Positions 52,218 through 61,329 of a stretch of 64,000 nt of DNA are shown here, one piece after another (within the stretch, counting starts at the first letter, position 1; each line of letters begins with the position of its first letter). This stretch comes from Bradyrhizobium sp. STM 3843. Its GTDB lineage: Bacteria > Pseudomonadota > Alphaproteobacteria > Rhizobiales > Xanthobacteraceae. Under the pieces are notes generated by a model. That model had not been told where the DNA came from. It searched no databases and saw only the letters and a program-made list of their open reading frames with translations. The position numbers and the translations under genes were made by a program. Location: the NCBI RefSeq assembly GCF_000239815.1, contig NZ_CAFK01000299.1, forward strand, positions 62,001-126,000, read 5' to 3'.

Positions 52218-54530
52218 TTAGACCGCCGCGAGCGCGACGAGCGATTCCTGATAGGCCTCGAACGCATCGCGCCGATCGGCGGCGTACGGCTCGACTCTCG
52301 CGAGGCAGGTGTGGGCCGAACAGCCCTGTCCGAATTGAGACGTGCCGATGTCAAGCGTGAGCACGTTCGGATTGCCGGCGACCTCGAGGCCGCTATTTCC
52401 TGTCGGTGTGAACCAGGCACCGGTCGGAAGCACCAGCACGCCCTGACGGATCTTGTCGGTGACCTCTGCCGTCGCAAGGCACTCCCCGCGGCCGTTCCAG
52501 ATACGGATCGTCCCGCCATCGGCGATGCCGAGAGCAGCCGCGTCGTCAGGATGAAGGCGAGCCCGTTCACGGCCGTTGCGCTTCATGGCCCGGCTCGATG
52601 CGCCGGTTTCGAGCTGGCTGTGAAGACGACCAACCGGCTGGTGCGAGATAAGGTGCATCTGGCCCGCATCGGCGGCGTTGCCGAGCCATTCAGCGGGCTC
52701 GATCCAGGCGGGATGCGAGCGGCAGTCAGCATAGTCCAGCGCAGCCAGCGTCTCGCTGCCGAGCACGATCTTCCCGGTCGCGGTCCTGAGCGCGTGCGCC
52801 TCCGGTTGATTGCGGAAGTCGGCCAGGAACGTGTGTTCTGCCTTAACCGGGCAGCGAGCATAGCCGGCTTCCCAAAACGTGTCGAAATCCCACATCGCGA
52901 AGCCAAAGCGCTCCGCGGCGTCTTGGCGGCAGACGTCATAGAGATGCCGCACCCAGCCCATCTCGTCGCGGCCTTCGTTAAAGCGATCGGCCACTCCGAG
53001 CTTGCCGGCAAGCGCGTTGAATATCTCGAAATCGGAACGCGCTTCACCCAGCGGTTCGATGGCCTTTTTCATCGCCAGGATGAAGTCGCAACGCAGGTTG
53101 CCGGCAAGATCATTGCGCTCGATCGACGTGGTTGCCGGCAGCACGATGTCGGCCCGCTGGGCTGTCGCCGTGAACATCGGGTCCTGCACGATGATTGTTT
53201 CGGGCCTCGTCCAGGCTTCCGACAATCGATTGAGGTCCTGATGATGGTGGTAGGGATTGCCGCCCGCCCAATAAACCAGCCTCGTATCCGGATAGGTGCG
53301 GATCTCGCCTTCATAGCTGAATGGCTTGCCGGGATTGAGCAGCATGTCGCTGATCCGCGCCACCGGGATGAAGCTGTCAATGGGCCTGGTCAGCTGTGAA
53401 ATAGCTGGAGACCTGCCGAGGTTGAGCGGGGCCCCCACACCTCCCAAGGAAGCGTAGCCGTAGCCGACGCCGCCGCCCGGTAATCCGATCTGGCCGACAA
53501 CCGATGCAAGTCCGAGCGCCGCCCAGAACGGCTGTTCGCCGTGATGGGCACGCTGCAGGCTCCAGCTCACGGTCAGCATGCTGCGCGTGTCGACCAGGCG
53601 CTTTGCCAGCAAGGCGATCCTGTCCGCATCGAGGCCGCAGACCTCCGCGGCCCACGCGGCTTCCTTGCGCACGCCATCCGTCTTGCCTTCGAGATAGCCG
53701 AGCAGGCGATCCGCACCGCTGGTGCAACGCGCGAGGAAATCCGTGTCGTGCCGGCCCGCCTCCACGATCTCACCGGCAAGGCCGAGCATCAACGCAGTGT
53801 CCGTGTTCGGCCGGATCGGCCACCATTCGGCGTTGACCCAGTCGGGCAGATCGTCCTTGAGCGGCGAGACGTGAATGATCTTGACGCCGCGTTCGACGAT
53901 TTCCCTGAGATAGGTTTCAAGCCGGTGGCTGCCGATTCCACCGGCCTCGTTTTGCGCGGTTCGCGGCGACAGGGCGCCGAACACCACCAGGGTCTCGGTG
54001 TGCTGCGCGATGCTGTCGAGCGTGTTGGCGCGGCCGCCGCATGCATCGTCACTGCCCAGCGTGTGACGCAAGATCACAGGTCCTGCCGCGATGGAATAGG
54101 TGTCGACGTGTCTGGTGAAGCCGCCGACCAGATTGAGCATGCGCTTCAGAAGCGAAGAAGCATGATGCAGACGGCCGGAGTTGGTCCAACCATAGGAGCC
54201 AGCGAAGATCGACGCATTGCCGAACGTACCGGCCACGCGTCGCACTTCGCCTGCGACCAGCGTCGTCAATTCGTCCCAGCTCACCGGCACGAATTTCTCC
54301 CGGCCCCGGCCCCGGCGATCGCTTTTCTCACGTTTGTCCAGCCAGCCGGACCGGACCATTGGTCTCAGCACGCGCCGCTCCGGATTGGCCCATTCGGCAA
54401 TGGAATGGATGATGGGGGACGGCGCCGGATCGTGCTCGAAGGGCTCGACGCCCACAATGCGATCATTCTCGACGAGGATCGTGTACGCACCCCAATGGCT
54501 GCAATGCGGGACCCGCTTGACCCTGGTCAT
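52218..54530 (-). CDS. Molybdopterin-dependent oxidoreductase, DMSO/biotin sulfoxide reductase type
   Basis: A 770-residue molybdoenzyme of the BisC/DorA/TorA branch. It has the N-terminal HCSHWGAYTI(LV) opening without the Cys set for a 4Fe-4S cluster, the SYGWTNSGRLHHASSLL segment (likely Mo-serine region), WSLQRAHHGEQPFWAALGLASV, and the C-terminal GNSGLEVAGNPNVLTLDIGTSQFGQGC cofactor-binding segment. No twin-arginine leader is seen, so it is cytoplasmic. It reduces S- or N-oxides or the like. Start overlaps the CoA-transferase B stop by four bases, implying co-translation. Substrate unknown. Confidence 0.88.
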   Translation of the reverse strand: MTRVKRVPHCSHWGAYTILVENDRIVGVEPFEHDPAPSPIIHSIAEWANPERRVLRPMVRSGWLDKREKSDRRGRGREKFVPVSWDELTTLVAGEVRRVAGTFGNASIFAGSYGWTNSGRLHHASSLLKRMLNLVGGFTRHVDTYSIAAGPVILRHTLGSDDACGGRANTLDSIAQHTETLVVFGALSPRTAQNEAGGIGSHRLETYLREIVERGVKIIHVSPLKDDLPDWVNAEWWPIRPNTDTALMLGLAGEIVEAGRHDTDFLARCTSGADRLLGYLEGKTDGVRKEAAWAAEVCGLDADRIALLAKRLVDTRSMLTVSWSLQRAHHGEQPFWAALGLASVVGQIGLPGGGVGYGYASLGGVGAPLNLGRSPAISQLTRPIDSFIPVARISDMLLNPGKPFSYEGEIRTYPDTRLVYWAGGNPYHHHQDLNRLSEAWTRPETIIVQDPMFTATAQRADIVLPATTSIERNDLAGNLRCDFILAMKKAIEPLGEARSDFEIFNALAGKLGVADRFNEGRDEMGWVRHLYDVCRQDAAERFGFAMWDFDTFWEAGYARCPVKAEHTFLADFRNQPEAHALRTATGKIVLGSETLAALDYADCRSHPAWIEPAEWLGNAADAGQMHLISHQPVGRLHSQLETGASSRAMKRNGRERARLHPDDAAALGIADGGTIRIWNGRGECLATAEVTDKIRQGVLVLPTGAWFTPTGNSGLEVAGNPNVLTLDIGTSQFGQGCSAHTCLARVEPYAADRRDAFEAYQESLVALAAV

Positions 54531-55285
54531 GCGTCGACCGCCGCAAGATCTTGTCGCATCTGCGCAGCGAATTCGGGATAGGTCTCGGCGAGTTCGCCGA
54601 AGACGCGGCCGCGGAGCAGGTCGAGCGTCGATCGATCGGGCAGCGCGGTCTGCCGCGGCTCGGCGTCATGGGCGAACCGAAAGCCGGTTGCCTGCTTGAT
54701 ATCCGCAAGATCATGCCCGGGATGAACACTTTCGAGCTCGAAGCCCGGTCTGCTTTTGTCGAAGCGGAAGAGACCCTTGCTGGTCAGCAAGGCGACGGGG
54801 CCGCCGCGTCGGTAAATTCCGTCCTCGCTGACGCCCGGGGCGCTGATGAAGTCCACCTTCTCCACGAAGACGCGCGGCGTATGCTCCTCACGGAACAGGA
54901 TGACGCGCGGCACGACGAAATAGAGATAGGCCGATCCGAACGAGCCCGGCCACCGCACGCTCGAGCGCGGATAGCTCCCGGCGCCGACGAGGTTCACGTT
55001 GCCGAAGCCGTCAATCTGACCGCCGCCGAGGAAGAACGCATCGATCCGACCTTGACCCGCGCAATCGAACAGTTCCGCCGAACCGTTGGTGAAGAAATTG
55101 TGCTCGACGGACCCGAGGATGGAAATGCGCGGGCCGATGACGCCCCCCGTTTCCTTGAGCGCGCGCAGAAGCATCGCGCCGGCCGCAGGAATAGGAGACG
55201 AGGCTCCGACCGCGACATGCCTCACCCCATCTAGCAGCCGCGCGATCGTGCAGATCAGCACTTCGCGAGGAAGGACCTCGGTCAT
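54527..55285 (-). CDS. CoA-transferase, beta subunit (glutaconate/IpdB type)
   Basis: A 252-residue CoA-transferase subunit (type I): VGASSPIPAAGAMLL, GGVIGPRISILGSVEHNFFTNGSAELFD and FFLGGGQIDGFGNVNLVG. The last includes the GGGQID stretch typical of GctB/IpdB subunits. It overlaps the alpha-subunit stop and the molybdoenzyme start, each by four bases. IpdAB-type enzymes are in fact hydrolases of ring intermediates in steroid catabolism, so either transferase or hydrolase activity is possible. Substrate unknown. Confidence 0.87.
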   Translation of the reverse strand: MTEVLPREVLICTIARLLDGVRHVAVGASSPIPAAGAMLLRALKETGGVIGPRISILGSVEHNFFTNGSAELFDCAGQGRIDAFFLGGGQIDGFGNVNLVGAGSYPRSSVRWPGSFGSAYLYFVVPRVILFREEHTPRVFVEKVDFISAPGVSEDGIYRRGGPVALLTSKGLFRFDKSRPGFELESVHPGHDLADIKQATGFRFAHDAEPRQTALPDRSTLDLLRGRVFGELAETYPEFAAQMRQDLAAVDA

Positions 55286-56097
55286 GACGCCGACTCCATC
55301 AGCGCCTGGGCCATGTAGGCCGAGAAGCCGTCAGCGGTTCGCGCGGCTTTCGCGTACCGTGCGATCTCTGCGCTATCGGCCGGATATTCACCCCACAGGC
55401 CGTAGGGCCAAGCCCCCTTCGGAGCGCGCGCCACCTCCGTGACGTAGAGCGCAGGCAGTACGCCGGCGGCGCTCATCTCATCCGCAAGCAGATTCTCCTC
55501 GACGATTCGCTCCACCGTGACGAGGACAATCCGCGAGGCATAGGCCATTGCGGCAAGCTCGCGGCGCCGGCCGATCCAGACATTGCCGAAGCGATCAGCC
55601 ATCGGCACGTGGAAGATCGCGACATCGAGCTCGATGGCTGGGATCAGCACGATCGGATCGCCTCCGTCCGCCAGCGGATTGTCGACGACCCGCCAATCGT
55701 CGCGATGGCGGAGCAGGTCGGTTCCGATCAGCCCTCGAAGCGGCATGAAGGGACTGCCCTTCTGCGCCGCCATCAAGCCGGCATAGATGGCAGGACACGT
55801 TGCGTCCTTCAATCGAACGGCGCCTTCCTTGACAGCAGCGTTGAACCGGGGCGCTCCACCGGCCTCACCCAGCGAGACGGCGCTGGTCTCCACCGTCCGG
55901 ACCAGACCTGCGCCGACGAGCTGGTCGACCTGCAATCCGCCGGTTGGAACGCAGACCAGATGGAGATTGCCCGCGCCATGCTCGATGATCGGTCGCGTCA
56001 TGGCCATGGAGACGCCGGCGTAGTCGACCGGCAGCGCCATGCGCATGCCCGGCTCGATGTGCTTCGCCATTGCGCGAGGCTCGCTCAACACCATCAT
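55282..56097 (-). CDS. CoA-transferase, alpha subunit (glutaconate/IpdA type)
   Basis: A 271-residue type I CoA-transferase subunit: PIIEHGAGNLHLVCVPTGGLQVDQLVGAGLV, then ADGGDPIVLIPAIELDVAIFHVPMADRFGNVWIGRRRE, which is a conserved GctA/IpdA motif region. ATG 56097. It heads the minus-strand cluster; the palindrome GTTCTATATTATAGAAC is 15 bases upstream and contains a TATAAT on this strand, so regulation at the promoter is likely. It transfers CoA between a dicarboxylate and acid, or acts as an IpdAB-like ring hydrolase. Confidence 0.87.
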   Translation of the reverse strand: MMVLSEPRAMAKHIEPGMRMALPVDYAGVSMAMTRPIIEHGAGNLHLVCVPTGGLQVDQLVGAGLVRTVETSAVSLGEAGGAPRFNAAVKEGAVRLKDATCPAIYAGLMAAQKGSPFMPLRGLIGTDLLRHRDDWRVVDNPLADGGDPIVLIPAIELDVAIFHVPMADRFGNVWIGRRRELAAMAYASRIVLVTVERIVEENLLADEMSAAGVLPALYVTEVARAPKGAWPYGLWGEYPADSAEIARYAKAARTADGFSAYMAQALMESAS

Positions 56098-56111
56098 CCT
56101 CCCCGAGGCTT

Positions 56112-56128
56112 GTTCTATATTATAGAAC
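56112..56128. promoter_or_regulatory. Operator 1 of the IclR-linked divergent promoter
   Basis: GTTCTATATTATAGAAC is a perfect 8-1-8 palindrome, 15 bases upstream of the CoA-transferase start. A near-copy is at 56304-56320. Its minus-strand reading includes TATAAT. Confidence 0.75.
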
Positions 56129-56303
56129 GCTATTTCAAATTAAGTTAGGCGAATTTGGACGACACTGTCAATCTGGGTTGGCCGGCGACGCCTTCGTTTG
56201 CAGCACCGCCCTCCCCTAACCAATCACCGGGCGCGCCATTGCGTTGCGTCGGGCAGCTCGACTTGACAAGACATGACGCAGCGCCAAGAATAATTGGAAT
56301 AAC

Positions 56304-56320
56304 GTTCTACAATATAGAAC
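56304..56320. promoter_or_regulatory. Operator 2 of the IclR-linked divergent promoter
   Basis: GTTCTACAATATAGAAC differs from a perfect palindrome by one base pair and matches operator 1 in the outer arms. It lies 16 bases before the ABC ATPase start and 192 bases from operator 1, so a dimer or tetramer binding both could close the divergent promoter. Confidence 0.75.
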
Positions 56321-56335
56321 ACCTGGAGGGAGAGA

Positions 56336-57490
56336 ATGGGTGAGCCCGCGGCTCTGCGCGCAATGCGCTCCGGCGATGCAAACGTTCGGACGTCGCGGAC
56401 CGGCCGCCTCCGCGAAGGTGACGCCATCGGATCGAGCATCGCCGTCCGCGAAGCGGTGAAGCGATACGGCAGCTTTCATGCCGTCGACCGGATCAGCATC
56501 GATATTGAGCCGGGCGAGTTCATCACGCTTCTTGGCCCTTCCGGCAGCGGAAAGACGACGCTGCTCAACCTCGTGGCCGGATTCCAAAGCCTCGACAGCG
56601 GCGAAATCCTCGTCGACGGCAAGCCTGTCCACAACGTACCTACGCACAAGCGCGGCTTCGGCATGGTCTTCCAGAGCTACGCGCTCTTTCCGAACATGAC
56701 GGTCAGCCAGAACGTCGCGTTTCCGCTTCGCATGGCCGGCGTCGACCGGGCGACGACCGAGCGACGCGTCGCGGAGACGCTCGAAATCATGCGGCTGACC
56801 GAGCATGCGACGAAATCTCCTTCCCAGATGTCGGGTGGGCAGCAGCAGCGCGTCGCGATCGCCCGCGCCATCGTCAAGAGGCCCAAGGTCGTGCTGATGG
56901 ACGAACCCCTCAGCGCCCTGGACAGGCGGCTGCGGGAGTCGATCCAGATCGAGATCCGCGACCTCCACCAGACCATCGGCAGCACGATCCTGTTCGTCAC
57001 CCATGACCAGGGAGAAGCGCTGACGATGAGCGACCGCATTGCAGTGCTCAACGCCGGCAGGATCGTTCAGATCGGCCGGCCGCTGGACATCTATCGGCAT
57101 CCGACCGACCGCTTCGTCGCCTCGTTCGTCGGCGAGAGCAACCTGATCGAGGCGGATATTCTCCAGAAGCGCGGATCAACGCTGACGATGAAGAACCGCG
57201 CGGGATACGTGTTCTGCGCCGAAAGCCGCGACACGATCGATGTTGGGCGTGCGACCGTGCTGGTGCGTCCGGAACGCATTGCCGTGTCGAACGAACCGAC
57301 TGCGAATTCCGTGCCGGTCAGCGTCACATCCGCGATCTTCCTCGGCGAGATCTTGCGGATCGAGGCGCGAATGGAGAGCGGAGAGCCACTCCTGATCAGG
57401 TGTACCGACATGGCCAACCGGCCCCAGCCCGCCGTCGGGGATCGCCTCCACGTGAGCTGGGACGCCGCGGACTGCTGGGTGCTTGCATGA
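56336..57490 (+). CDS. PotA-type ABC transporter ATP-binding protein (IclR-linked)
   Basis: A 384-residue ATPase with Walker A GPSGSGKTT (67-75), Q-loop MVFQSYALFPNMTV, signature QMSGGQQQRVAIARAI, Walker B VVLMDEPLSALDRRLRESI, H-loop FVTHDQGEALTMSDR and a C-terminal TOBE region (RATVLVRPERIAVSNEP). GGAGGGAGA precedes ATG 56336. An N-terminal extension of about 30 residues with no recognised domain precedes the ATPase core. Operator 2 is just upstream. Its stop overlaps the permease start by four bases. Confidence 0.92.
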   Translation: MGEPAALRAMRSGDANVRTSRTGRLREGDAIGSSIAVREAVKRYGSFHAVDRISIDIEPGEFITLLGPSGSGKTTLLNLVAGFQSLDSGEILVDGKPVHNVPTHKRGFGMVFQSYALFPNMTVSQNVAFPLRMAGVDRATTERRVAETLEIMRLTEHATKSPSQMSGGQQQRVAIARAIVKRPKVVLMDEPLSALDRRLRESIQIEIRDLHQTIGSTILFVTHDQGEALTMSDRIAVLNAGRIVQIGRPLDIYRHPTDRFVASFVGESNLIEADILQKRGSTLTMKNRAGYVFCAESRDTIDVGRATVLVRPERIAVSNEPTANSVPVSVTSAIFLGEILRIEARMESGEPLLIRCTDMANRPQPAVGDRLHVSWDAADCWVLA

Positions 57491-59274
57491 CCTCCGCATC
57501 GATCGGCATCCATGCGGACCGTCCTGCGAACCTCGATCTTGTAAGGAGATTGAAGGATCCGGCGCTGCTGCTCCTGCCCGCGCTTGCCTTTCTCTCCTTC
57601 ATCTATGTCCTCCCGCTGATCGATCTCATCCGGATCAGCGTGAGTGGGCCATCATGGTCGTCGTATTTCGAGCGGGTCTTCGCGATACCGCTCTATTGGG
57701 ATTCGCTCGTCCGCACGATGCAGATCTCGGTGACGGTCGCAGGTCTGTGCTTGCTGTTCGGATATCCGACTGCGCTCCTCATTCACCGCAGTCGCGGCAT
57801 GGCCCAGGTCTTGATCGCGACCGCGATCGTACTGCCCTACTTCATTGCCATCCTGATCCGGACCTATGCCTGGATGGTCCTGCTCGGCCGCAACGGGCCG
57901 GTCAACAAGCTGCTGGTCTCGCTCGGCATATTGAGCGAGCCTGTGCAGCTTCTCTTCAATCGCGGCACCGTGCTGCTCGGCATGACCGCGGTGCTCCTGC
58001 CGCTAATGGTGCTGACGATCTATTCCAGCGTAGCGCGCCTTGATCAAAGCCTGCCCCGAGCGGCGCTGGCGAGCGGCGCCGGGCCGATCGCGGCATTCTG
58101 GCGCGTATCGTTCCCGCTGACCTTGCCCGGCATGGGCGCAGGCTTCCTGCTGGTCTTCGTCGCCGCGATCGGCTTCTTCATCACGCCGACCCTGCTCGGA
58201 GGCCCCGGCGACCAGATGTTCGCCATGCATATCACGCAGCAGGCAGACTCGGTCACATCAGAAGGATTTTTGCAGGCCTTGGGCGTGGTGCTCCTGACCA
58301 TCACGCTGGCGGTTGTCGCAGTGGCCGGGCGCTTTCTCGGCTTCGAGTTCATCTGGGGTGGCCGCAAGCTGACGGAGAACGCGCCAATTCCGACAGACCG
58401 CTACGCCAAGGCCAGACATCACGGTCTCGGCGCTTCAGCTGCCGACCTGATCGGTTGGCCTATTCTGAGGTTGTTCGGGCGCCTGCCAGCGAGTTGCGGG
58501 ACCTGGAGCGTGCGCGTCATGGGGGGCATAGTCATTGCCATTCTCATCCTGCCGATCATCGTGGTGATGATCATTTCCTTCAGCAACGCAAGCTATCTGA
58601 CCTTCCCGCCGCCGGGCTTCTCGCTGCGCTGGTATGAGCAGTTCTTTTCCGATTCCAATTGGATGCGGGCGTTCTGGACATCCCTTATCGTCGCGGCGAT
58701 GTCGGCCGGCATTGCGATCATGCTGGGCGCGTCGGCAGCACTCGGCATCGTCAGGAGCAGCATTCGCGGCAAATCCGCCATCATGCTGTTTCTGGTGAGC
58801 CCGATCATCGTTCCTCCGGTCGTTCTCGGCCTGTCGCTCTACAGCCTGTTTCTGCGTTTCGATCTCGTCGGCTCCGTCTTTGGCCTCGCCGCCGCCCATG
58901 CGATCGGCGGCCTTCCCATCGTCGTGGTGATCCTGTCCGCCTCGCTTCAAGGCGTCGATGCGAGGCTCGAACAGGCGGCCTCTGTCCATGGCGCGTCGGC
59001 TCTGACGGTGTTCCGCCTCGTGACGATGCCGGCCATCATGCCGGGCCTCGCTGCAGCGACGTTCTTCGCCTTCCTGCACTCGTTCGACGAATTGGTGCTG
59101 ACGCTGTTCCTCTCGAGCGTGCAATTGAAGACGCTTCCGCTCATGCTGTGGGGCGACATCAACTATCGCCTCAATCCGGTGCTGGCCGTGGTCTCGACGC
59201 TGGAGGTGCTGCTGGTAATCGCAGGACTCGTCCTTGTACGGCCCGTTCTCGCCACGTCGCGGAAGGCGGCGTGA
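57487..59274 (+). CDS. Fused PotB-PotC type ABC permease
   Basis: A 595-residue protein joining two permease domains that are separate in most PotABCD systems (compare 25933-27671). The EAA loops are RAALASGAGPIAAFWRVSFPLTLPG (about residue 205) and EQAASVHGASALTVFRLVTMPAIMPG (about 510); SYLTFPPPGFSLRWYEQFF is the second-domain periplasmic loop. Linker residues between the domains are about 320-360. ATG 57487 overlaps the ATPase stop. It would be the whole membrane core of the importer. Confidence 0.92.
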   Translation: MTSASIGIHADRPANLDLVRRLKDPALLLLPALAFLSFIYVLPLIDLIRISVSGPSWSSYFERVFAIPLYWDSLVRTMQISVTVAGLCLLFGYPTALLIHRSRGMAQVLIATAIVLPYFIAILIRTYAWMVLLGRNGPVNKLLVSLGILSEPVQLLFNRGTVLLGMTAVLLPLMVLTIYSSVARLDQSLPRAALASGAGPIAAFWRVSFPLTLPGMGAGFLLVFVAAIGFFITPTLLGGPGDQMFAMHITQQADSVTSEGFLQALGVVLLTITLAVVAVAGRFLGFEFIWGGRKLTENAPIPTDRYAKARHHGLGASAADLIGWPILRLFGRLPASCGTWSVRVMGGIVIAILILPIIVVMIISFSNASYLTFPPPGFSLRWYEQFFSDSNWMRAFWTSLIVAAMSAGIAIMLGASAALGIVRSSIRGKSAIMLFLVSPIIVPPVVLGLSLYSLFLRFDLVGSVFGLAAAHAIGGLPIVVVILSASLQGVDARLEQAASVHGASALTVFRLVTMPAIMPGLAAATFFAFLHSFDELVLTLFLSSVQLKTLPLMLWGDINYRLNPVLAVVSTLEVLLVIAGLVLVRPVLATSRKAA

Positions 59275-59305
59275 TACAGATCGATGTCAAATGGAGGAAA
59301 GATAA

Positions 59306-60400
59306 ATGCTGGGAATGAGACGCTTGCGACTATCGGCTTTCGCTCTGACCTCTGCCGTGTTTGTCACGATGGGAACGGCCCCGTGTCATGCGCAGAGCAA
59401 CGTCGTGATCATGCAGGACCCAGGTGGCGGATACGGCGATGCATTGCGCAAGGTCATGTACGACCCGTTCGAGAAGGAGACCGGCATCAAGGTCGTCACC
59501 GTACAGGAGGCCCGTAGCGGCCCGCGCATCAAGGCGCAAGCCGAAGCCGGCAAGGCGCAATGGGACCTGACGTTCATCTTCGACCAGGAAACGAAGCTGC
59601 TCGGCGACTGCTGCCTGGCCGACATCGACTACTCCAAGCTGTCAGACGCGGCTAAACAGACCCTGGCGGCGATGCCGGAGAATTTGAAGCGCAAGAAGGG
59701 CGTGGCATTGCAGGTGATCGGCGTCGGCCTTGTCTATAACAAAGACAAGTACAAGGGGGACAATGTACCGACGAGCTGGGCCGACTTCTGGGACGTGAAG
59801 AAGTTTCCCGGACGACGCTGCATGCCCGCTTGGCCGAGGTTCGTATTCGAGGCGGCGCTGATGGCCGACGGCGTGGAGAAGAGCAAGCTTTACCCGATCG
59901 ACATGGAGCGGGCGCTGAAGAAGGTCAAGGAGATCAAACCCTATATTGCGAAATGGTGGACCACGGCCGCGCAGCCGCCCCAGCTCCTGCTCGATGGCGA
60001 AGCCGACATGTGCATGGCCTACACCGGCTCCATGAGCAAGCTCGCCCTGGAGGGCGCGCCGATCGACCTGACCTTCAATCAGGGCTTCGTCTACTACGAC
60101 TTCTTCTCGATACCCAAGGGAGCTCCGAACTACGACAACGCGCTGAAGCTGCTGTCCTGGCGGCTCGAGGCCAAGCGCGCGGCGCAGCTCACTTCGACCT
60201 TCCCGGTCGCCCTTCCCTCCCCCATCGTGTTCGAGGCGGCGACCGACAAGAAGCTTGCCCGCTACTGGGCCAACAATCCGGACAACGTGTCGAAAGCAAT
60301 CGAATGGAGCCCGGATTATTGGGGCGCAGCTTCGCCGGCAGGAAATTCCACCAACGAAGAGTACGGGCAGGAGAAGCTTAACGCCCTGCTGGCCCAATAG
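59306..60400 (+). CDS. PotD-type ABC transporter substrate-binding protein (IclR-linked)
   Basis: A 364-residue binding protein with leader MLGMRRLRLSAFALTSAVFVTMGTAPCHAQ, cleaved likely after HAQ. SNVVIMQDPGGGYGDALRKVMYDPFEKETGIKV is the family start and VPTSWADFWDVKKFPGRRCMPAWPRF the hinge motif shared with the protein at 19518-20618. ATG 59306 is preceded by GGAGGAAAG. A 14-bp hairpin follows (60408-60441). Ligand unknown. Confidence 0.9.
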   Translation: MLGMRRLRLSAFALTSAVFVTMGTAPCHAQSNVVIMQDPGGGYGDALRKVMYDPFEKETGIKVVTVQEARSGPRIKAQAEAGKAQWDLTFIFDQETKLLGDCCLADIDYSKLSDAAKQTLAAMPENLKRKKGVALQVIGVGLVYNKDKYKGDNVPTSWADFWDVKKFPGRRCMPAWPRFVFEAALMADGVEKSKLYPIDMERALKKVKEIKPYIAKWWTTAAQPPQLLLDGEADMCMAYTGSMSKLALEGAPIDLTFNQGFVYYDFFSIPKGAPNYDNALKLLSWRLEAKRAAQLTSTFPVALPSPIVFEAATDKKLARYWANNPDNVSKAIEWSPDYWGAASPAGNSTNEEYGQEKLNALLAQ

Positions 60401-60407
60401 GCCGGCT

Positions 60408-60441
60408 GACCAGCCCCGATCCGAAATGATTGGGGTTGGTC
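60408..60441 (+). terminator. Hairpin after the PotD-type gene
   Basis: GACCAGCCCCGATC and GATTGGGGTTGGTC form a 14-bp stem (two G-T pairs) around a six-base loop, eight bases after the stop codon. Probably a terminator or attenuation point between the transporter operon and iclR. Confidence 0.6.
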
Positions 60442-60454
60442 CCACCCGCGGGCT

Positions 60455-60474
60455 ATGGCCGATTGCGCGGCCAT
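60455..60474. promoter_or_regulatory. Inverted repeat upstream of iclR
   Basis: ATGGCCG, six bases, CGGCCAT (perfect 7-6-7) lies 39 bases before the IclR start codon. It differs from the operators at 56112 and 56304, so it may bind another factor or be a structural repeat. Confidence 0.45.
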
Positions 60475-60513
60475 GCTAGATCAAGCGAAAGATCATTCTA
60501 ATTTGGCTGGTGG

Positions 60514-61329
60514 ATGGATAAGGCTTTTACCAAAGGACTGCGCCTCCTGGAAGCACTTGCTCTGAGCGAGCAGCCCCGTGGGGTCACGGACCTTGCGGGC
60601 GAGCTGAAGCTCACCAAGAGCAACGTGCATCGGCTGCTGATGACGTTGCAGTCACACGGCTATGTGCGCCAGATACCCCCGCACAGCACATACGAGCTCA
60701 CGACCAAGATCTGGGCCCTGGGCAGCCACGTGATCCACCGAATGGACCTCATCAACGTCGCGCGGCCGGCGATGGCGAAGCTTGCCGAGATCACCGGCGA
60801 AACCATTCATCTCTCCGTGCTCGAGGATACGGACGTCGTCTATGTCGACAAGATCGAAAGCGCTCACCACATCCGCGCGCATACGAGCGTAGGCATGCGC
60901 GCCCCCGCGTTCACCATGGCGACGGGCAAGGCGATGCTCGCGCATATGCCTGATGATTACCTGGAACGATTCCGGCCGCATCTCAGGCGCTACACCGAAA
61001 CGACACGAACGACGATCAAGGAGCTGCGTGAGGACATCGAGCTGGCACGCGCGCAGGGTTACTCCTCCGTGTTGCATGGCGAGTGGCGCGAGGGCATCGC
61101 GGCCTGTGCTTGCGCGATCCTCGGGCGCTCCGGTGAGCTCGTTGGAGCAATCGGCATGTCCGGGCCTGATACGCGCATCAAGCGCAAGCAGATCAAGGAG
61201 TATTCGGTTCACGTCATGGAGGCAGCCCGAGCCATCGGCGCTGCCCTTGGTTATTCGAGCCGACCGGCGGCATATCCTGCCTTGAGAGGCGACCCTACGC
61301 CTTCACATCAATCACGACGCGCCCCTTGA
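60514..61329 (+). CDS. IclR family transcriptional regulator
   Basis: A 271-residue IclR protein with an N-terminal winged helix (residues 1-65; TDLAGELKLTKSNVHRLLMTLQSHGYV) and the C-terminal effector domain, with ETIHLSVLEDTDVVYVDKIESAH and SVLHGEWREGIAACACAILG. ATG 60514. Position between the transporter operon and a FAD oxidase makes it the obvious regulator of the cluster and of the two GTTCTATA palindromes. The final ten or so residues are encoded over an antisense relic of an alcohol dehydrogenase gene, so the C-terminus is probably of recent origin. Confidence 0.9.
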   Translation: MDKAFTKGLRLLEALALSEQPRGVTDLAGELKLTKSNVHRLLMTLQSHGYVRQIPPHSTYELTTKIWALGSHVIHRMDLINVARPAMAKLAEITGETIHLSVLEDTDVVYVDKIESAHHIRAHTSVGMRAPAFTMATGKAMLAHMPDDYLERFRPHLRRYTETTRTTIKELREDIELARAQGYSSVLHGEWREGIAACACAILGRSGELVGAIGMSGPDTRIKRKQIKEYSVHVMEAARAIGAALGYSSRPAAYPALRGDPTPSHQSRRAP

